The notes beneath the pieces are model-generated. The model was not told the DNA's origin and did not search any database. It worked only from the letters and a program-made list of their open reading frames with translations. A stretch of DNA of 64,000 bases. Source: Triatoma infestans. Its lineage: Eukaryota; Arthropoda; Insecta; Hemiptera; Reduviidae. Each line of letters starts with the position of its first letter. The first letter of the stretch is position 1. The stretch is taken from positions 52,777 to 116,776 of the forward strand of contig JAAEAF010003053.1 of the NCBI GenBank assembly GCA_011037195.1. The letters run 5' to 3'. The position numbers and the translations under genes are program-made. Shown one piece after another: positions 22,618-33,687 of the stretch.

Positions 22618-23105
22618 TTTAGTACTAATCGCTAAGTTCACTAAAATCCCTAGTAACTAGTCACAAAATTTCTGTGCCACCTCGCGCACACAATACATAG
22701 CACTTGAAATAACATACTTGACATAATCTCTTGAAATTATTCTCATTCTATCACACTTCTCAACCTATTCTCAACTCTACAAACTACACCACATGTATAT
22801 ATTAGTATATATTAACCATATAATTAACAAACTTATGAACTATATATTATATTAGTTCATAAGTATACTTATATTATATATAGTTCATAAGTTTGTTAAT
22901 TATATGGTTAATATATACTAATATATACATGTGGTATAGTTTGTAGAGTTGAGAATAGGTTGAGAAGTGTGATAGAATGAGAATAATTTCAAGAGATTAT
23001 GTCAAGTATGTTATTTCAAGTGTTATGTATTGTGTGCGCGAGGTGGCACAGAAATTTTGTGGCTAGTTACTAGGGATTTTAGTGAACTTAGCGATTAGTA
23101 CTAAA
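22618..23105. repeat. Near-perfect palindrome, two 230-bp arms
   Basis: Arms 22618-22847 and 22876-23105 are reverse complements over 230 bp with only three substitutions by my reading (tagtcac/tagccac, atagcac/ataacac, tacacc/tatacc). The spacer is 28 bp and itself carries gttcataag, a block also found in the arm. The arm is ordinary non-simple sequence (for example 'gtgccacctcgcgcacac'), so this is a recent inverted duplication, not slippage. It adjoins the gag remnant at 23351. An inverted LTR pair or a foldback element is possible. Confidence 0.85.
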
Positions 23106-23350
23106 TTGGTGCGTTTGAGTACTAGTTGAAAATTGAATATTGAATTTATTAAGTGTTAGATACGGTGCGCAAATTGGAAATTGCCTTTTAACAAAGGAAG
23201 ATTCGCCAGAAAAATTGGAACTTTTGACACTGTCCGCATGCAAATGAAGGGACGTGATGCCATAGTTAGGTATTACCTAGTTAGACAGTGATGGAAGCAG
23301 GTATGATTGCCATGGTCATAATATCAGGTTTTCGAGAAAGCGACTGAGGG

Positions 23351-24552
23351 CTAACTCGTTTTGGGCTGTATTTGGAAACAATTACGAGCCGTATGTCCAA
23401 ATTTTGAACAAAATTGGCAAGTGGGCCTATTTTGGAGGTTTGCTAGTTTCGTTACCATTATTATTATTATGACTATACTGGGGTCTATCTGAATAAGAGT
23501 TAAATCGTGAATTATTTGAATTAACTCGAGGATTATGATTGTTACTATAATATTGACTATATTATTATTATAGCGATTATTACTATATACTCTGTGATTA
23601 AAATTTCTAGGAAAATTAAAATTCTTAGGCATTTTGCCAAAGTTAGTACGAGGTTTTGGTCTGAATTTGTTGGTGCAGTCCACGTCAAAATGTGGACCGG
23701 AACAATGGCGACAAGGCCTGTTCTTTATTAGATTAAAAACTCTACGAGTGGAAGTTGGTTTTAATGTTGGCTTCTGACCTTTATTTCGATGCGGGCATTC
23801 TCTGTGGAAATGCATTTGTCCACAGAAACGACAAGGAGATGGGGGTGTGCGAGGATTAGAAGTTTTCGAAGTGACAGCGAAAACTGTGGGGTTTGTTTCA
23901 GAAGCCTGTACTTCTTTTAGGGCATTGCATAAGAAAGTGCTTCGTCTAATTTTTGAGGTAGCTTAGTTCGTACCTCATTACGAAGCGGTTGAGGAAGTGA
24001 CTTCAGGAATGCATCAGTGGCCAGTTTATCTAAAATAGTTTGTAAGGCCTCGAGTGGGTTAGCTTGTGCTTTTAAATGAATGGCGGATTGGATATGTCTA
24101 ATCCTATCCGCGAAAGTTTCAGGAGACTCAGTGGGTAGGGACTGAATATTAGTCATCTGTTGTAAGAGGACTAGGGTGTTTTCTCTTTACGAAATCGGGC
24201 TAGAAGTCGCTCTGAAATTAGAGGATACGTTATAATTGTACCCTGGCGTTGTAATTCGGCTTTCTGGGTGTCGTAAAATATATTTGCAGAACCTGAGAGC
24301 CTAAGTGCTAATATTTCTAATTTAGCAGCGTCGTCCCAGCCAGAAAGACTAGCGCAATGGCTAATTTGGTCTAGGAAATCGGACACTTTGGCTGAATTTT
24401 CGCCATCGAAAGTGGGTAAAACTATTTATCAATTGCAAATTTCTTAAGGGACTAGGTTGATTGTTAATTGGGGGATTTGCCAATTGGTGCTGAGCAAGTA
24501 AATATTCTACAGCAGCGTCGATTTTCATGTTTTGTCCGTTAATTTTATACAT
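23351..24552 (-). pseudogene. LTR-retrotransposon gag remnant
   Basis: Minus-strand pieces in order: 24552-24361 (short N-terminal part), 24386-24171 (SDFLDQISHCASLSGWDD, LEILALRLSGSANIFYD, SERLLARFRK: a Ty3/gypsy-type gag core), 24156-23917 (SPETFADRIRHIQSAIH, LPQPLRNEVRTKLP), and 23850-23351. The last piece holds three zinc-knuckle-like motifs: CRFC..H..REC (about 23850), CRHC..H..DVDC and CQFCSKFGHTARNC. The third is a canonical CX2CX4HX4C nucleocapsid knuckle. The pieces sit in different frames, so frameshifts have broken the gene. No protease, RT or integrase follows; the sequence runs into the palindrome. Gag packages retroelement RNA. Confidence 0.7.
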
Positions 24553-24875
24553 TTTGGAAATACAAAATTCTCAAGGGATGGTGCAAATACAAAAATTTAC
24601 GTTTCAAAATAGCAACAAATTCACTTGGTCATCTTGATTTCTGCAAAATAAAATAAATTGTGAATTATTGTAAGTAATATTGTTCTTAAGACTAATTAAT
24701 TGATTACATGCATTTTCAGTGCCAATGATAGATATTTGCCCTTATTCTAGATAAACATCATTACATTAAGATACAGTGTGATATTGTAATATACTTAAAT
24801 TTACTAAGAGATAATATAATTATTTATGAAACAGTGGTGCTCTTCTTAATTATTACTAATACTTCATTCTCTTTT
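24553..24875. other. Unassigned, upstream side of gag remnant
   Basis: This would be leader or LTR sequence of the gag element if the element were complete. I cannot identify a primer-binding site or an LTR boundary. Confidence 0.3.
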
Positions 24876-24958
24876 AAACTTACATACTTACAAGCCCTTT
24901 ATACAAGACCGCTCGTGCTACACAACCAGCTACTACAATCATCACACCATTACATTAC
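24876..24958 (-). repeat. Dispersed repeat D, fragment
   Basis: Reverse complement of the D core: 'gacc'-'gctcgtgctac' corresponds to 'gtagcacgagcggt', followed by 'cattacattac'. Only about 80 bp is recognisable. Confidence 0.55.
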
Positions 24959-25379
24959 AATATCGACCACAAATAATCATATCGTTAATTCACTAATAAG
25001 TGTGTTACAAGTTAAAATCTCAAACAATTCCATAAAACACTCACACATGATGTGTGCGCTGCTGCATGTGTATGTTACAAATTGTTTCGAAATTTCGATT
25101 TAATATCGAATCTATTATAAGCCTTATTGTCTTTGTATTACAGTAGATTTAAATACGAGTATATATGCAATATATTGAACAAGAATAGTATACTCTTTTA
25201 AATTTTAAAATGTAGCAAACAGAATTAACAATAAATTAGGGCCTTTACCTCTTTCTCTAACCTCTAAAGCAATCACTTTTACCCAAGTCAAACTGGCTAT
25301 TACCAATCATTATAAGTCGCTCTGGCTATGAGCTAACAATAAATGAGCCCAAATCCTTCACTAATTCCCTTAAATATCA
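24959..25379. other. Unassigned spacer
   Basis: AT-rich; no supported feature. Confidence 0.4.
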
Positions 25380-25960
25380 ATATTCTTCTTTACTACCTAA
25401 AATTATACTGAAAACTTAAAAAACTAATTCAACAGACTTCTTTACACTGTCCTAATAGTCTAGCCTCCTTCCTATCTCGAGATAAAATATTTGAGAGACT
25501 ACTACATTCGAGTCAGTTGATATTGTGTAGATCCAGAAATAGTGCCAAACCGTTAATTCGGTTTCCACGCTCCAGCAGACTAATCGTGCTACAAACTCCA
25601 TATAATGAACTCATAATGAATCCGCATGAACCAATGAACAGCCTCAAGTTGACCTTATACAAACTGATGGTAAGTGCTGTCTCAGAAGATGATGACTCTG
25701 AAGTTATGAATCCCTCGGTTTTTTTTATCTCACTGACACAGATAATTATTGAGGCTAGCTCCGCCTGAGAGACTATCAGATTAGCCCTGTAAATCCCGGC
25801 TCCTACACTATTTTCCATTCTGAACCGTCCGTGTATCACATAAAATCGCCAAAATTAAGGCTTTTCAAGCTTCGAAGCTACTCTGTCCGGTATGAGAACT
25901 TTGAAAGGATCGTCGACGTTGTATTTAAGAGAGTCATTATATCGGAAGGCAGCCCAAAAA
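25380..25960 (+). repeat. Dispersed repeat E, copy 2
   Basis: Partner of 17635-18270. It carries open frames on both strands: minus 25513-25839 (108 codons, including GFIMSSLYGVCSTISLL) and plus 25517-25768. The GFLMSSLYGVCSTISLL part is also readable in copy 1, so the minus frame may derive from a real element protein. I recognise no domain. Confidence 0.6.
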
Positions 25961-27147
25961 TTGAGTCCGCCTCCACCTCCTCGCAAAGTTTTTGACATAT
26001 GCCTATGAAAAAAATGGGAGTTTGTCCTTTTTTTAATAATCTAATTGCCAGTGCATTGGCTACGCCATGGATGTATATATAAGTGGAGGAAGTTTTACAA
26101 GGACCACTAAGAAGAGGGTGGGTTTCATGGCACCTGCGTACTCAAGGTAAGCAGGCCTTTGAACCCACTAAGTGCCCTAACTCTTCCCATTATAAATTAT
26201 AATACTTTAACTATCACCTGGTCACTCCAGCAAAATTACCCTCTCTCGAGGCTTAATTTTACGAGCATATTTTCATTTAAAATTCCGCCGCTGGGAGAAG
26301 AAAGTTAGTATGAGATAAGTGGCCGTTATTTGTGAACCTGGTTGGTAGTAGTATCTAGCGGTTATATGGGAAATTAACTTATATGAATTGATCAAATTAA
26401 AAGAAATTAATAAACTAAAATGTACCGGAATAAAACTTACTTAGGAATATAATAATTATAAAATAAATACTTAGAAGAGAAATATAACAAATTAATACTG
26501 ATTAGGAGAGAAAAAGAAATAATTTCCAATCCTAACAACATATAGCTCGCATAACTCTCAAAATTCCTTTCATCTCCGAACTTGCTAAATCTCGTTAAAA
26601 TAAATTCTTCAACAACTTAATAATAACCTAATCATTTACCAGCTAATTCTCTTCAATCACCTTTCTTCCAATCCTCGAAGGCGTATGAGGCGCTGTTAGC
26701 CTCGCAGTCATTGTTTTTACATTGCTCGTCATCATTACGAGCATGGTTCACTGTTCAAGACACTCCGCCACTCACCATTGCCTTTAGCTTTTTTACTTAT
26801 TATATGTTAATAGAAACTTCCTTCTTTTGAAAGATATATGTCCAGATTTGTCCTCAAAACAAAGAACAATAAATAAAGTGGAATTTGGACGAAATTGAAA
26901 TTGTAAACAATTAGAAATATTAAAGAAGGAATAAAAAAAAAAGCAAAATTTATAATAAAACATTGAGTTATCAAACCTTTCAACCAAGGTGATAAAATTT
27001 TATTTAGAAACAAATCCCTATTATCTAATCTTAGGAAGGGGTGGGTCATCGGATTTTATATTAAAACTAATTGGCGTTGGTGATATAAATTTATGCATTT
27101 CTTAAAAAAAAACAAAACACAAAAACCTCATTATCATCATTAGTAAT
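25961..27147. other. Unassigned spacer
   Basis: Mixed composition. The overlapping minus-strand frames at 26793-27049 are hydrophobic by composition only. No gene or repeat relationship is supported. Confidence 0.4.
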
Positions 27148-27407
27148 TGGTTGGTTGAATATGTGGATGGGACCATAACGTTGGATAACATCTGGTATTT
27201 TATCCGTCATAGCATGCATATACGAGTATATTGTTCCTGACAGGTTTCGGATTTTCATCCATCGTCAGAGTAAATTCACCAGGTTCGTGTAGAGAGTTCA
27301 CTTCAACGTAATGTTTCTGTTGAACATTGACAATGGATGAAAATCCGAAACCGGTCAGGAACAATATAAATATGCATGCCAAGACGGATAAAATACCAGA
27401 TTTCTGT
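27148..27407 (-). mobile_element. HHR palindromic element, family P3, copy 1
   Basis: The left end carries the family's unique tail (gttgaatatgtggatggg), then 'ataacatctggtattttat', an arm with an HHR reading leftward, a shortened middle and an inverted arm with a decayed HHR reading rightward. It ends near 'ggataaaataccaga'. The arms match the P3 copies at 30216 and 34867. I see no clear target-site duplication here. The right-hand ribozyme (27324-27364) has lost box 1 (TTGACAA). Confidence 0.55.
27231..27272 (-). ncRNA. Hammerhead ribozyme motif (P3 copy 1, left)
   Basis: Minus strand: box 1 CTGACGA (fits CUGANGA), stem II GGAT-GAAA-ATCC, GAAA box, a two-pair stem III (ACCTGT), cleavage triplet GTC. 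The core residues are all present; stem I pairing is weak (two pairs, then mismatches). Known HHRs of this shape cleave their own RNA after GUC. Activity here is inferred. Confidence 0.55.
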
Positions 27408-27479
27408 GGATGCTTAGGCAATAGTATATTTAGAATATTTTAACTTGTAATTTACATAGTCAAGCTTACATAGCTTACC

Positions 27480-28175
27480 AGGAGAAATATGTCAAATCAA
27501 AATTGTAGATCCTTGTATGTGTAGTTAATATTCCAAGTATAAAGAAAATCGTTGGAGCCGTTTTCGAGAAAATACCAGCAAACTGAAAACTAGATTTCGG
27601 TAAAAACGCACTTCTGGTCATCCGAGTTTGAAAAAACTCGGAATTTCAACAACACACTTAATTCTAATTAATATTATTTAGATGACAGAATAGTATAGTA
27701 AACTGAAATAACACTTTAGAGGAAAAACCTAACCCTATCCTTCCCCCAAAAGTACCTTTACACGAACTTTTTCCCGAGAAATGTTTCAAATAAAAGTTGT
27801 AGATTTTTGTATGTGTAGGTGGTACGACATGTTTGACGAAAATCGTCGGGGCCATTTTTGAGGAAATTGCAAAAAAGTGAAAAAAACAATTTTGTAAAAT
27901 GGTATTTCCGGTTGAGAAATTTTGAGAAGATGACCTATTGTCGGCTCCCATGGTGATACAGAAACGGAATATCAAGTTTTAACTTTCTATTATTTTTCGT
28001 TTTTGATCTATGCTATCTATGCTGTTCACCCACACAGACTCACACACGGACCATTTTCTAAAAACCACTTTTTTGGACTCAGTGGACCTCAAAATGGATA
28101 TTTCCGGTGAAAACTCGATATCGAAAATTAGGCACGATTACAATGCATCCTTTTACCTAGGAGTAAGAGAAAGTA
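27480..28175 (+). repeat. Repeat R, copy e
   Basis: Forward copy with two modules separated by about 300 bp, the 'cggaatatcaagttttaac' block, a short CA region and the 'taggagtaagagaaagtaa' end. Confidence 0.8.
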
Positions 28176-28952
28176 ATAAAGAATATGATCAATATGATTT
28201 CCACTAATAATGACTGGCTACATGAGATCTGTAAATGAGGTGATCAATTTATCTTCTCAATAAATTCAGTCAAATGAATCTCATAACTTTTGTAACCTTC
28301 AATTAATAAACAATCTACTGGCATTTAACGGGCCACATAATTATTGTGATATAAATAATTTTTTAAATGATCTAGTTAAATGATCAGTTCTAAATGGTTA
28401 GCCCAAAGCCGACAAACTAGAAATTGTAACACTGCTGCACAATTATTATTTTTTTTTTTTGAACCATTAAAAACATAATGCGCATATTCAGTAACCGCAT
28501 TTAATGTTCCAATTAATAGTCAACCAAAAAATTAATAAATCATACTAATTTGATATGATTCTTCTCTCTTGCTTACTCCAACCTTATAGGAGAAAGTAAA
28601 AATGGGTTTAAATAAAGTAAGAAGAGACGAATGAGTTCAGTAATAGGATATAATATATTAATCATAGTGATTAGTGTGCCGTCATAACAGGTATTCAGCC
28701 AGATCTGTTATAAGAAGAGTACAATATCTTAATGGATTAAAGGCTTCTCTTACATGTCTCGTTATCTATCTTCATTCTTTGAAAAATGTGTATTCTTTCC
28801 CTACAAATTAAGATACAGTTTTATGGTAAGCGAAGGGAGATAAAATACAAGAAAAAGGTTATTATTAATTTTTGCAGATTTCTATAAAAAAGTTGATAAA
28901 AACATGTGTGTGTAATTTGTTTTTAATATCATGTTACTAAGGGTGTAAACGA
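28176..28952. other. Unassigned spacer
   Basis: AT-rich; no supported feature. Confidence 0.45.
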
Positions 28953-28966
28953 AGCATGTGTGGTTA

Positions 28967-29838
28967 TTATTTATTTATTATTTGTCTGTGGAGAGGGAAA
29001 CCCTACGCTATCCAAAGCCTCACTGGGCTCATACAGCTACCCCAAGAAAAACAACAACAAACCGGGTCTATAACAAAAATCCAGACCCGGATCTAATCCA
29101 TCATCCGAATAAATCGGACAATAACCTTAAGCGGAAATAGCCTAAGCTCTTCCACAGACATCCTATTCCGACCAAAGGTCCTGTATATAATTTCCTCACA
29201 ACTCAAGCAATCAGTCATAAGATGGATGGGTGTTTCTTCCTCCTCTGTCTCACAGACTCTACAAAATGGATCCGGCATGAGCCCCATTATGTAGAGATGT
29301 CTCCTTAAACCATAATGTCCAGTAAGAGATCCAACTAGATGCCTGAGAGCGCTCCGTGAAAAACACAGCAACGTCTCACTAATGGCCTTGTCCGGACCCC
29401 CGATGAGCATTTTGGACTGCCGAAAACCAACTGAGCTCATCCATAAGGATGAATGCTGTGAAGCTGTCCATGTCTGGAAGCCTGACAGACATGTGCCAGA
29501 AGACACGCCAACAGCAGGCTCGGGACCAATGAAAGGAAGAGAGGCGCCTAATTTGGCAAACCTATCCACCTGCTCATTTCCAAAAATTCCCATGTGACCT
29601 GGCACCCATACTTAGAAGCACATCCTTCAGAGAAGAAAAGCTCTTCCAGTCTTTTAGAACATTCTAACACCAACCTGGAAGTGAAGACACATGAACTCAG
29701 CGCCTTCAACGCAGCCTGGCTGTCCGAGCAGATACAAACACCTTTTAAGTTAGTGTTACGTATCCTCTCATCCAAAACACAACACAGAATAGCATAAACC
29801 TCAGTCTGGAAGACTGTGGTCCATTCACCAAGAGATAC
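28967..29838 (-). mobile_element. R1-like non-LTR retrotransposon, 5'-truncated
   Basis: Flanked by a 14-bp TSD agcatgtgtggtta (28953-28966 and 29839-29852). On the minus strand it starts inside the RNase H domain and ends in a 3' UTR with tail acagacaaataataaataa. The same 3' UTR ends the fragment at 4080-4525. 872 bp. Confidence 0.85.
29093..29838 (-). pseudogene. RNase H and zinc-knuckle C-terminus of R1-like element
   Basis: Starts at LGEWTTVFQTEVYAIL, with the catalytic Glu of RNase H intact. CICSDSQAALKAL (catalytic Asp) follows, then after a 1-base frameshift near 29600 MPGHMGIFGNEQVDRFAK (His/Asp region). Downstream are LVGSLTGHYGLRRHLYIMGL and a Cys-rich knuckle (CRVCETEEEETPIHLMTDC). 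It ends at a natural stop after RFIRMMD. The RT, the endonuclease and the first RNase H Asp are missing. In such elements RNase H removes the RNA template during cDNA synthesis. Confidence 0.8.
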
Positions 29839-30250
29839 AGCATGTGTGGTTACTCTCAGTTTTATTTCAATACAATCATTTTTGTCATTAACACAACAAT
29901 GTTTTTTCTTGAAATATATTACTAGTTTTTATTTCCTCTTACTTCAAACTTCGGCATTTTTACTGAGAAAAGTCACAAAAAAATTGAATAACCTAATTCA
30001 ATAAAGACGCATTTTCGCTCAACTGATTTCCTTCAAACTAGGAATATTGGCATCTTATATAATTCTAATTAATATTATTTAGTTGTCAGACTTGTATAAC
30101 CACATTGTTGAACTAAAATAGCACTTTAGAGGAAACCATAAAACCCCACCCCTCCCCCAAAAGTCCCCCCCTTAAATTAATTTTCTGGGAGAAATGTTTC
30201 AAATAAAAGTTGTAGTCTGACATACTATACGTGTAGCATGCATATTCCAC

Positions 30251-30292
30251 TTGTTCCTGACCGGTTTCAGATTTTCATCTATCGTCAGAGCA
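30251..30292 (-). ncRNA. Hammerhead ribozyme motif (P3 copy 2, left)
   Basis: Minus strand: CTGACGA, a perfect stem II AGAT-GAAA-ATCT, GAAA, palindromic stem III ACCGGT, GTC cleavage triplet. The stem II pair change relative to other copies (A-T for G-C) is compensated on both sides. Stem I is short. Confidence 0.6.
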
Positions 30293-30787
30293 AATTCATC
30301 TAATTCATGTAGAGAGTTCACTTCAAAGAAATGTTTCAGTTACATTCACAGTTGTTGGTTTGGTGGTTGTATATGTACGAGGCATGTCCAGTAAGTAAGT
30401 GTACTGAGGCTCTCACGGCCGGAGGGATTTTGTTTTCGACATGTTGGCTACACAGTCGTGAGGCCTGCCGCAACCAGACCGGTTCGAGGTCAGTACGTTG
30501 AGAACTGTCGACGCGACAATACGTTTCGTGAAAAATGTCAATCCAATCTCCCGCCAAGTGTGAAATATTCAAGGTCGGACAAGAGTTTTTGAGACGCTAC
30601 AAACTCCATGGAGATGAATTTCTCCGCTCCATCATTACTGGAGATGAAACTTGGGTTGCACATTACACACCTAAAACCAAAAGGTGGCGTCACACCTCTT
30701 CATTCAAAGTTCAAACCACAATTTCAGCCAAGAAAATCATGGCATCCGTGTTTTGGGACTGTCAAGGCATAATTTTAATTGAATATA

Positions 30788-33044
30788 GATAGATAGATAA
30801 ACTTTATTGTATAAAGCATACAGCTTGTTACAACTGAGTTGTTAGTATTCATAATAAACTAGTAGGTAAATAAATAAGTACAATAAGACAAAAACAAATA
30901 TAAAAAGCAATACTCTTCTTATAAGTAATAAAAATGTAACCAAAAATAAAATATCTCTTTTTTCGTTTTTATCCTACTATTTCTTTCATATTTTTTATTT
31001 TTTATATTTATCATTTAATCATTTAATACGGCAGAACGAGCTTTTAAGATTATAGAAAAATATTTATATAATTTAAATATATTTGTTTTAGTTTGGTTAT
31101 TTTTAAGGTTAAATACAATTTTTGAGGTGAATCATTACTATTTATGTTCATTATAGATCTTATATTATTATACAAAGAACAATTTAATACAATATGTATG
31201 AGATCTTCTTTCTCGTTAAGATTACACAACATGCAAGTTTTTGTAGGATCTATTTTATAAATTACATTGTTAATATTAAATTTCATAAAATAATTATTAC
31301 AAAATCTAAATTCTGCCAAAAATTTAATAAATTTTAAAGGAACATTTAATTCTAGATATTGTTGACAGGTCAAAAAATCTTTAAGCGTGTATGTTGTGTA
31401 TAACTGTTGTGAGAAACTTGATTTAAACAAACGATCAACATCAGCTGATATTAGTGAAAATTGGAATAAATTTAAAATATTTTTAAAGTTGTTACTGTTT
31501 AGTAAAAGACCCGTTAAATTCTCTAAATTATCGATACATGTTTTAGAAATTACATTTTTAACCTGAGAAAACCAATTGTACTTTAAACAGTTTTTCTTAT
31601 TGTAACTATTTTGGTCATACTCAACTAACTGCTTAAAACAAATTTTGGGCAACCTGTGTTCTTCCATAGATTCCATTTTTTTTTATCCAATTTAAAGTTT
31701 GCTTTAAAACAAAAAAACTCATATGTAATTCTCCAGTTTCAAGTCTTAGCAAGTGGTTAGCAGCATTCTTTGGAAGGCATAAGAGCCTCTTGAAGAACCG
31801 CAATTGAAGTGCATCAATATCATTTAAATATCTTAATGCCCACACTGAGGAAGCATACAACAGGCTGTTACCAATAATTGATTTAAACAAATATATTCTT
31901 GAACTCCAAGACCTAGACTTTCCCTTGCTAAGAATGTCAAAAACACTGCCCGTAGCCATGTTAGCTTTGCTAATTGATGACAAAAGGTTTTCTTTAAAAA
32001 TACCTGAAGTAGAAAAAGTTACACCTAAGTAAACATAATTTTGGACAATTTCAATCGGTTCACCTCTGTAAATAAAAGACCTTGTTAATTTAGGTTGTTT
32101 GCCACTCATATTGAATTTCATAATTTTAGTTTTTTTAACATTTACTTTTAAAAAATTTTTAGCACAATATTCATCTAAAATTTGTAATTTATAATTTAAA
32201 TCTGTGTAACAATCAGCAAATATCGTGAGATCATCTGCATAAGCCAATAATACAATATCCTTATTGTTATTAATTCTAATAGTATTTACACCTTGGTTAA
32301 TAAAATAGTTTTCTATATCACTAATGTAGTGGTTAAACGCCCACGGGGATAAAATTTCACCCTGAATAATGCCTTGAGTCAGATTAAATTCTGACGTAAC
32401 GTTGAAGCCACATTTAATTTTAATAGTAGCAAATTCATATAATTTCTTAATAAATCTAAACATTTTCCCGTAGACACCTAGGTTTCTTAGTTTATACCAC
32501 AGGCATTCATGATTCAATGAATCGAAAGCTCGTTCGAAATCTTTCCAGCTCGTTTCTTTTTTATTCCAACTTGTATTTGGACCATAGAATTAAATGTAAA
32601 AACATTATCAATGCATCCTCTATTTTTACGAAAACCCGATTGACTCTCAGGCAAAACATTATACTCTTCAGACCATTTTTCTAATCTCGATAAAATTATT
32701 TGTGTGAAAATTTTTACAATATTATTAACGAGGCCAATTCCTCTGTAGTTTAACGGATTGTGTCTATCACCTTTCTTATGTAGCATAAACAAAATTGTTT
32801 TAGACCAACTATTAGGAATGTTTTCATTTTCAATAATTTTATTGAACATAACCTCTAGATAAAGAAGCCAATTATTAGGAAGATTTTTATAAAAATCGTA
32901 ATTCACTCCGTCCTCACCCGGCGACTTACTAGCTTTGCATTTATTTAGCGATTCAATAATTTCTTGCTGGGTAATAGTATTATCAAGGTAAGGATGACAA
33001 ACATCAAGGTAAACTGAACTTTGCAACTTTTTTGGGTATAATTC
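30788..33044 (-). mobile_element. Non-LTR retrotransposon inside mariner
   Basis: 14-bp TSD tttaattgaatata (30774-30787 and 33045-33058). On the minus strand the 3' end reads aataaagtttatctatctatc, a TATC-repeat tail. The 5' end is truncated in the RT N-terminal region. 2,257 bp. It is the youngest layer of the 30-34 kb nest. Confidence 0.9.
31050..33026 (-). pseudogene. Reverse transcriptase of the nested non-LTR element
   Basis: Three consecutive frames. 33026-32514: CKASKSPGEDGVNYDFYKNL, LHKKGDRHNPLNYRGIGLV, ESQSGFRKNRGCIDNVFTF. 32517-31633: TQGIIQGEILSPWAFNHYI, the intact catalytic LLAYADDLTIFA, VNVKKTKIMKFN, YVYLGVTF. 31676-31050: a C-terminal domain with a zinc-knuckle-like CMLCNLNEKEDLIHIVLNC and a stop after NYINIFL. 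Frame changes near 32515 and 31650 break the protein; the catalytic Asp pair is intact. The clade is uncertain within the jockey/CR1/I group. The C-terminal part resembles 40429-40972. Confidence 0.8.
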
Positions 33045-33644
33045 TTTAATTGAATATATGTCTCAAGGGGAGACCATCAACTCTGCAAGATGTTGTGAGA
33101 CCCTAAAAAAATTGCGGAGTGCCGATTCAGAACAAAAGGAGAGGCATGCTAACAAAGGGAGTCTGCCTGCTGCACGACAATGCCAGACCACACACGGCTA
33201 ACGCCACGAAGGAATTGCTTGCCTCGTTTAAATGGGACGTCCTGAACCATCCCGCGCATTCCCCTGACCTAGCACCTTCAGATTACCATCTCTTTACCTC
33301 CCCGAAGCTGCACATGGGTGGAAAAAGGTTTTCAACCGACGAGGTGGTGAAGGAGGAGGTGGAGAAGTAGACGAAGGGGTTGGCGGGAAACTACTTCGAG
33401 GAAGGCATCAAAAAATTAATACCCCGGTTCACCACCTGCATTGAGAGGAATGGTGACTATGTCGAAAAATAGCTTACATATGTACTAATGTAACCAGGTA
33501 ATTTTTTTGTTCAAATAAAAATTTTTGTAACCTACAAAAATTCAGTACACTTACTTACTGGACATGCCTCGTATATAAACCAACAAGTGTGAGTGTAACA
33601 GAAATACTACGTTAAAGTGAATTCTATACATGAATTTGGTGAAT

Positions 33645-33687
33645 TTGCTTCTGACGATGGATGAAAATCCGAAACCGATCAGGTACC
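33645..33687 (+). ncRNA. Hammerhead ribozyme motif (P3 copy 2, right)
   Basis: CTGACGA at 33651-33657, stem II GGAT-GAAA-ATCC, GAAA, stem III ACCGAT (one change from ACCGGT), triplet ATC. Stem I TGCTT can pair with AGGTA (four pairs including wobbles). The stem III change may weaken folding. Confidence 0.5.

Larger units (their letters stand above)
30535..33472 (+). pseudogene. Mariner transposase, deleted and interrupted
   Basis: Starts at MSIQSPAKCEI, a typical mariner N-terminus, then jumps to QEFLRRYKLHGDEFLRSI. About 110 residues, including most of the helix-turn-helix DNA-binding region, are missing. First catalytic Asp: ITGDETWVAHY. A non-LTR element interrupts after GIILIEY. The gene resumes at about 33059 (ETINSARCCETLKKL), frameshifts near 33120, then gives LLHDNARPHTANATK (second Asp) and HSPDLAPSDYHLF (third Asp), the mariner DD34D layout. 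A premature stop lies at 33368-33370; the ancestral stop is at 33470-33472. Dead. Confidence 0.9.
30378..33571 (+). mobile_element. Mariner transposon with nested non-LTR insertion
   Basis: Terminal inverted repeats of about 30 bp (starting cgaggcatgtccagtaag; ending with its complement, cttactggacatgcctcg) match perfectly by eye. They are bordered by TA at 30376-30377 and 33572-33573, the mariner hallmark. Removing the nested element (30788-33044 plus one TSD copy) leaves about 0.92 kb, short of the usual 1.3 kb because part of the transposase gene is deleted. Confidence 0.9.
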
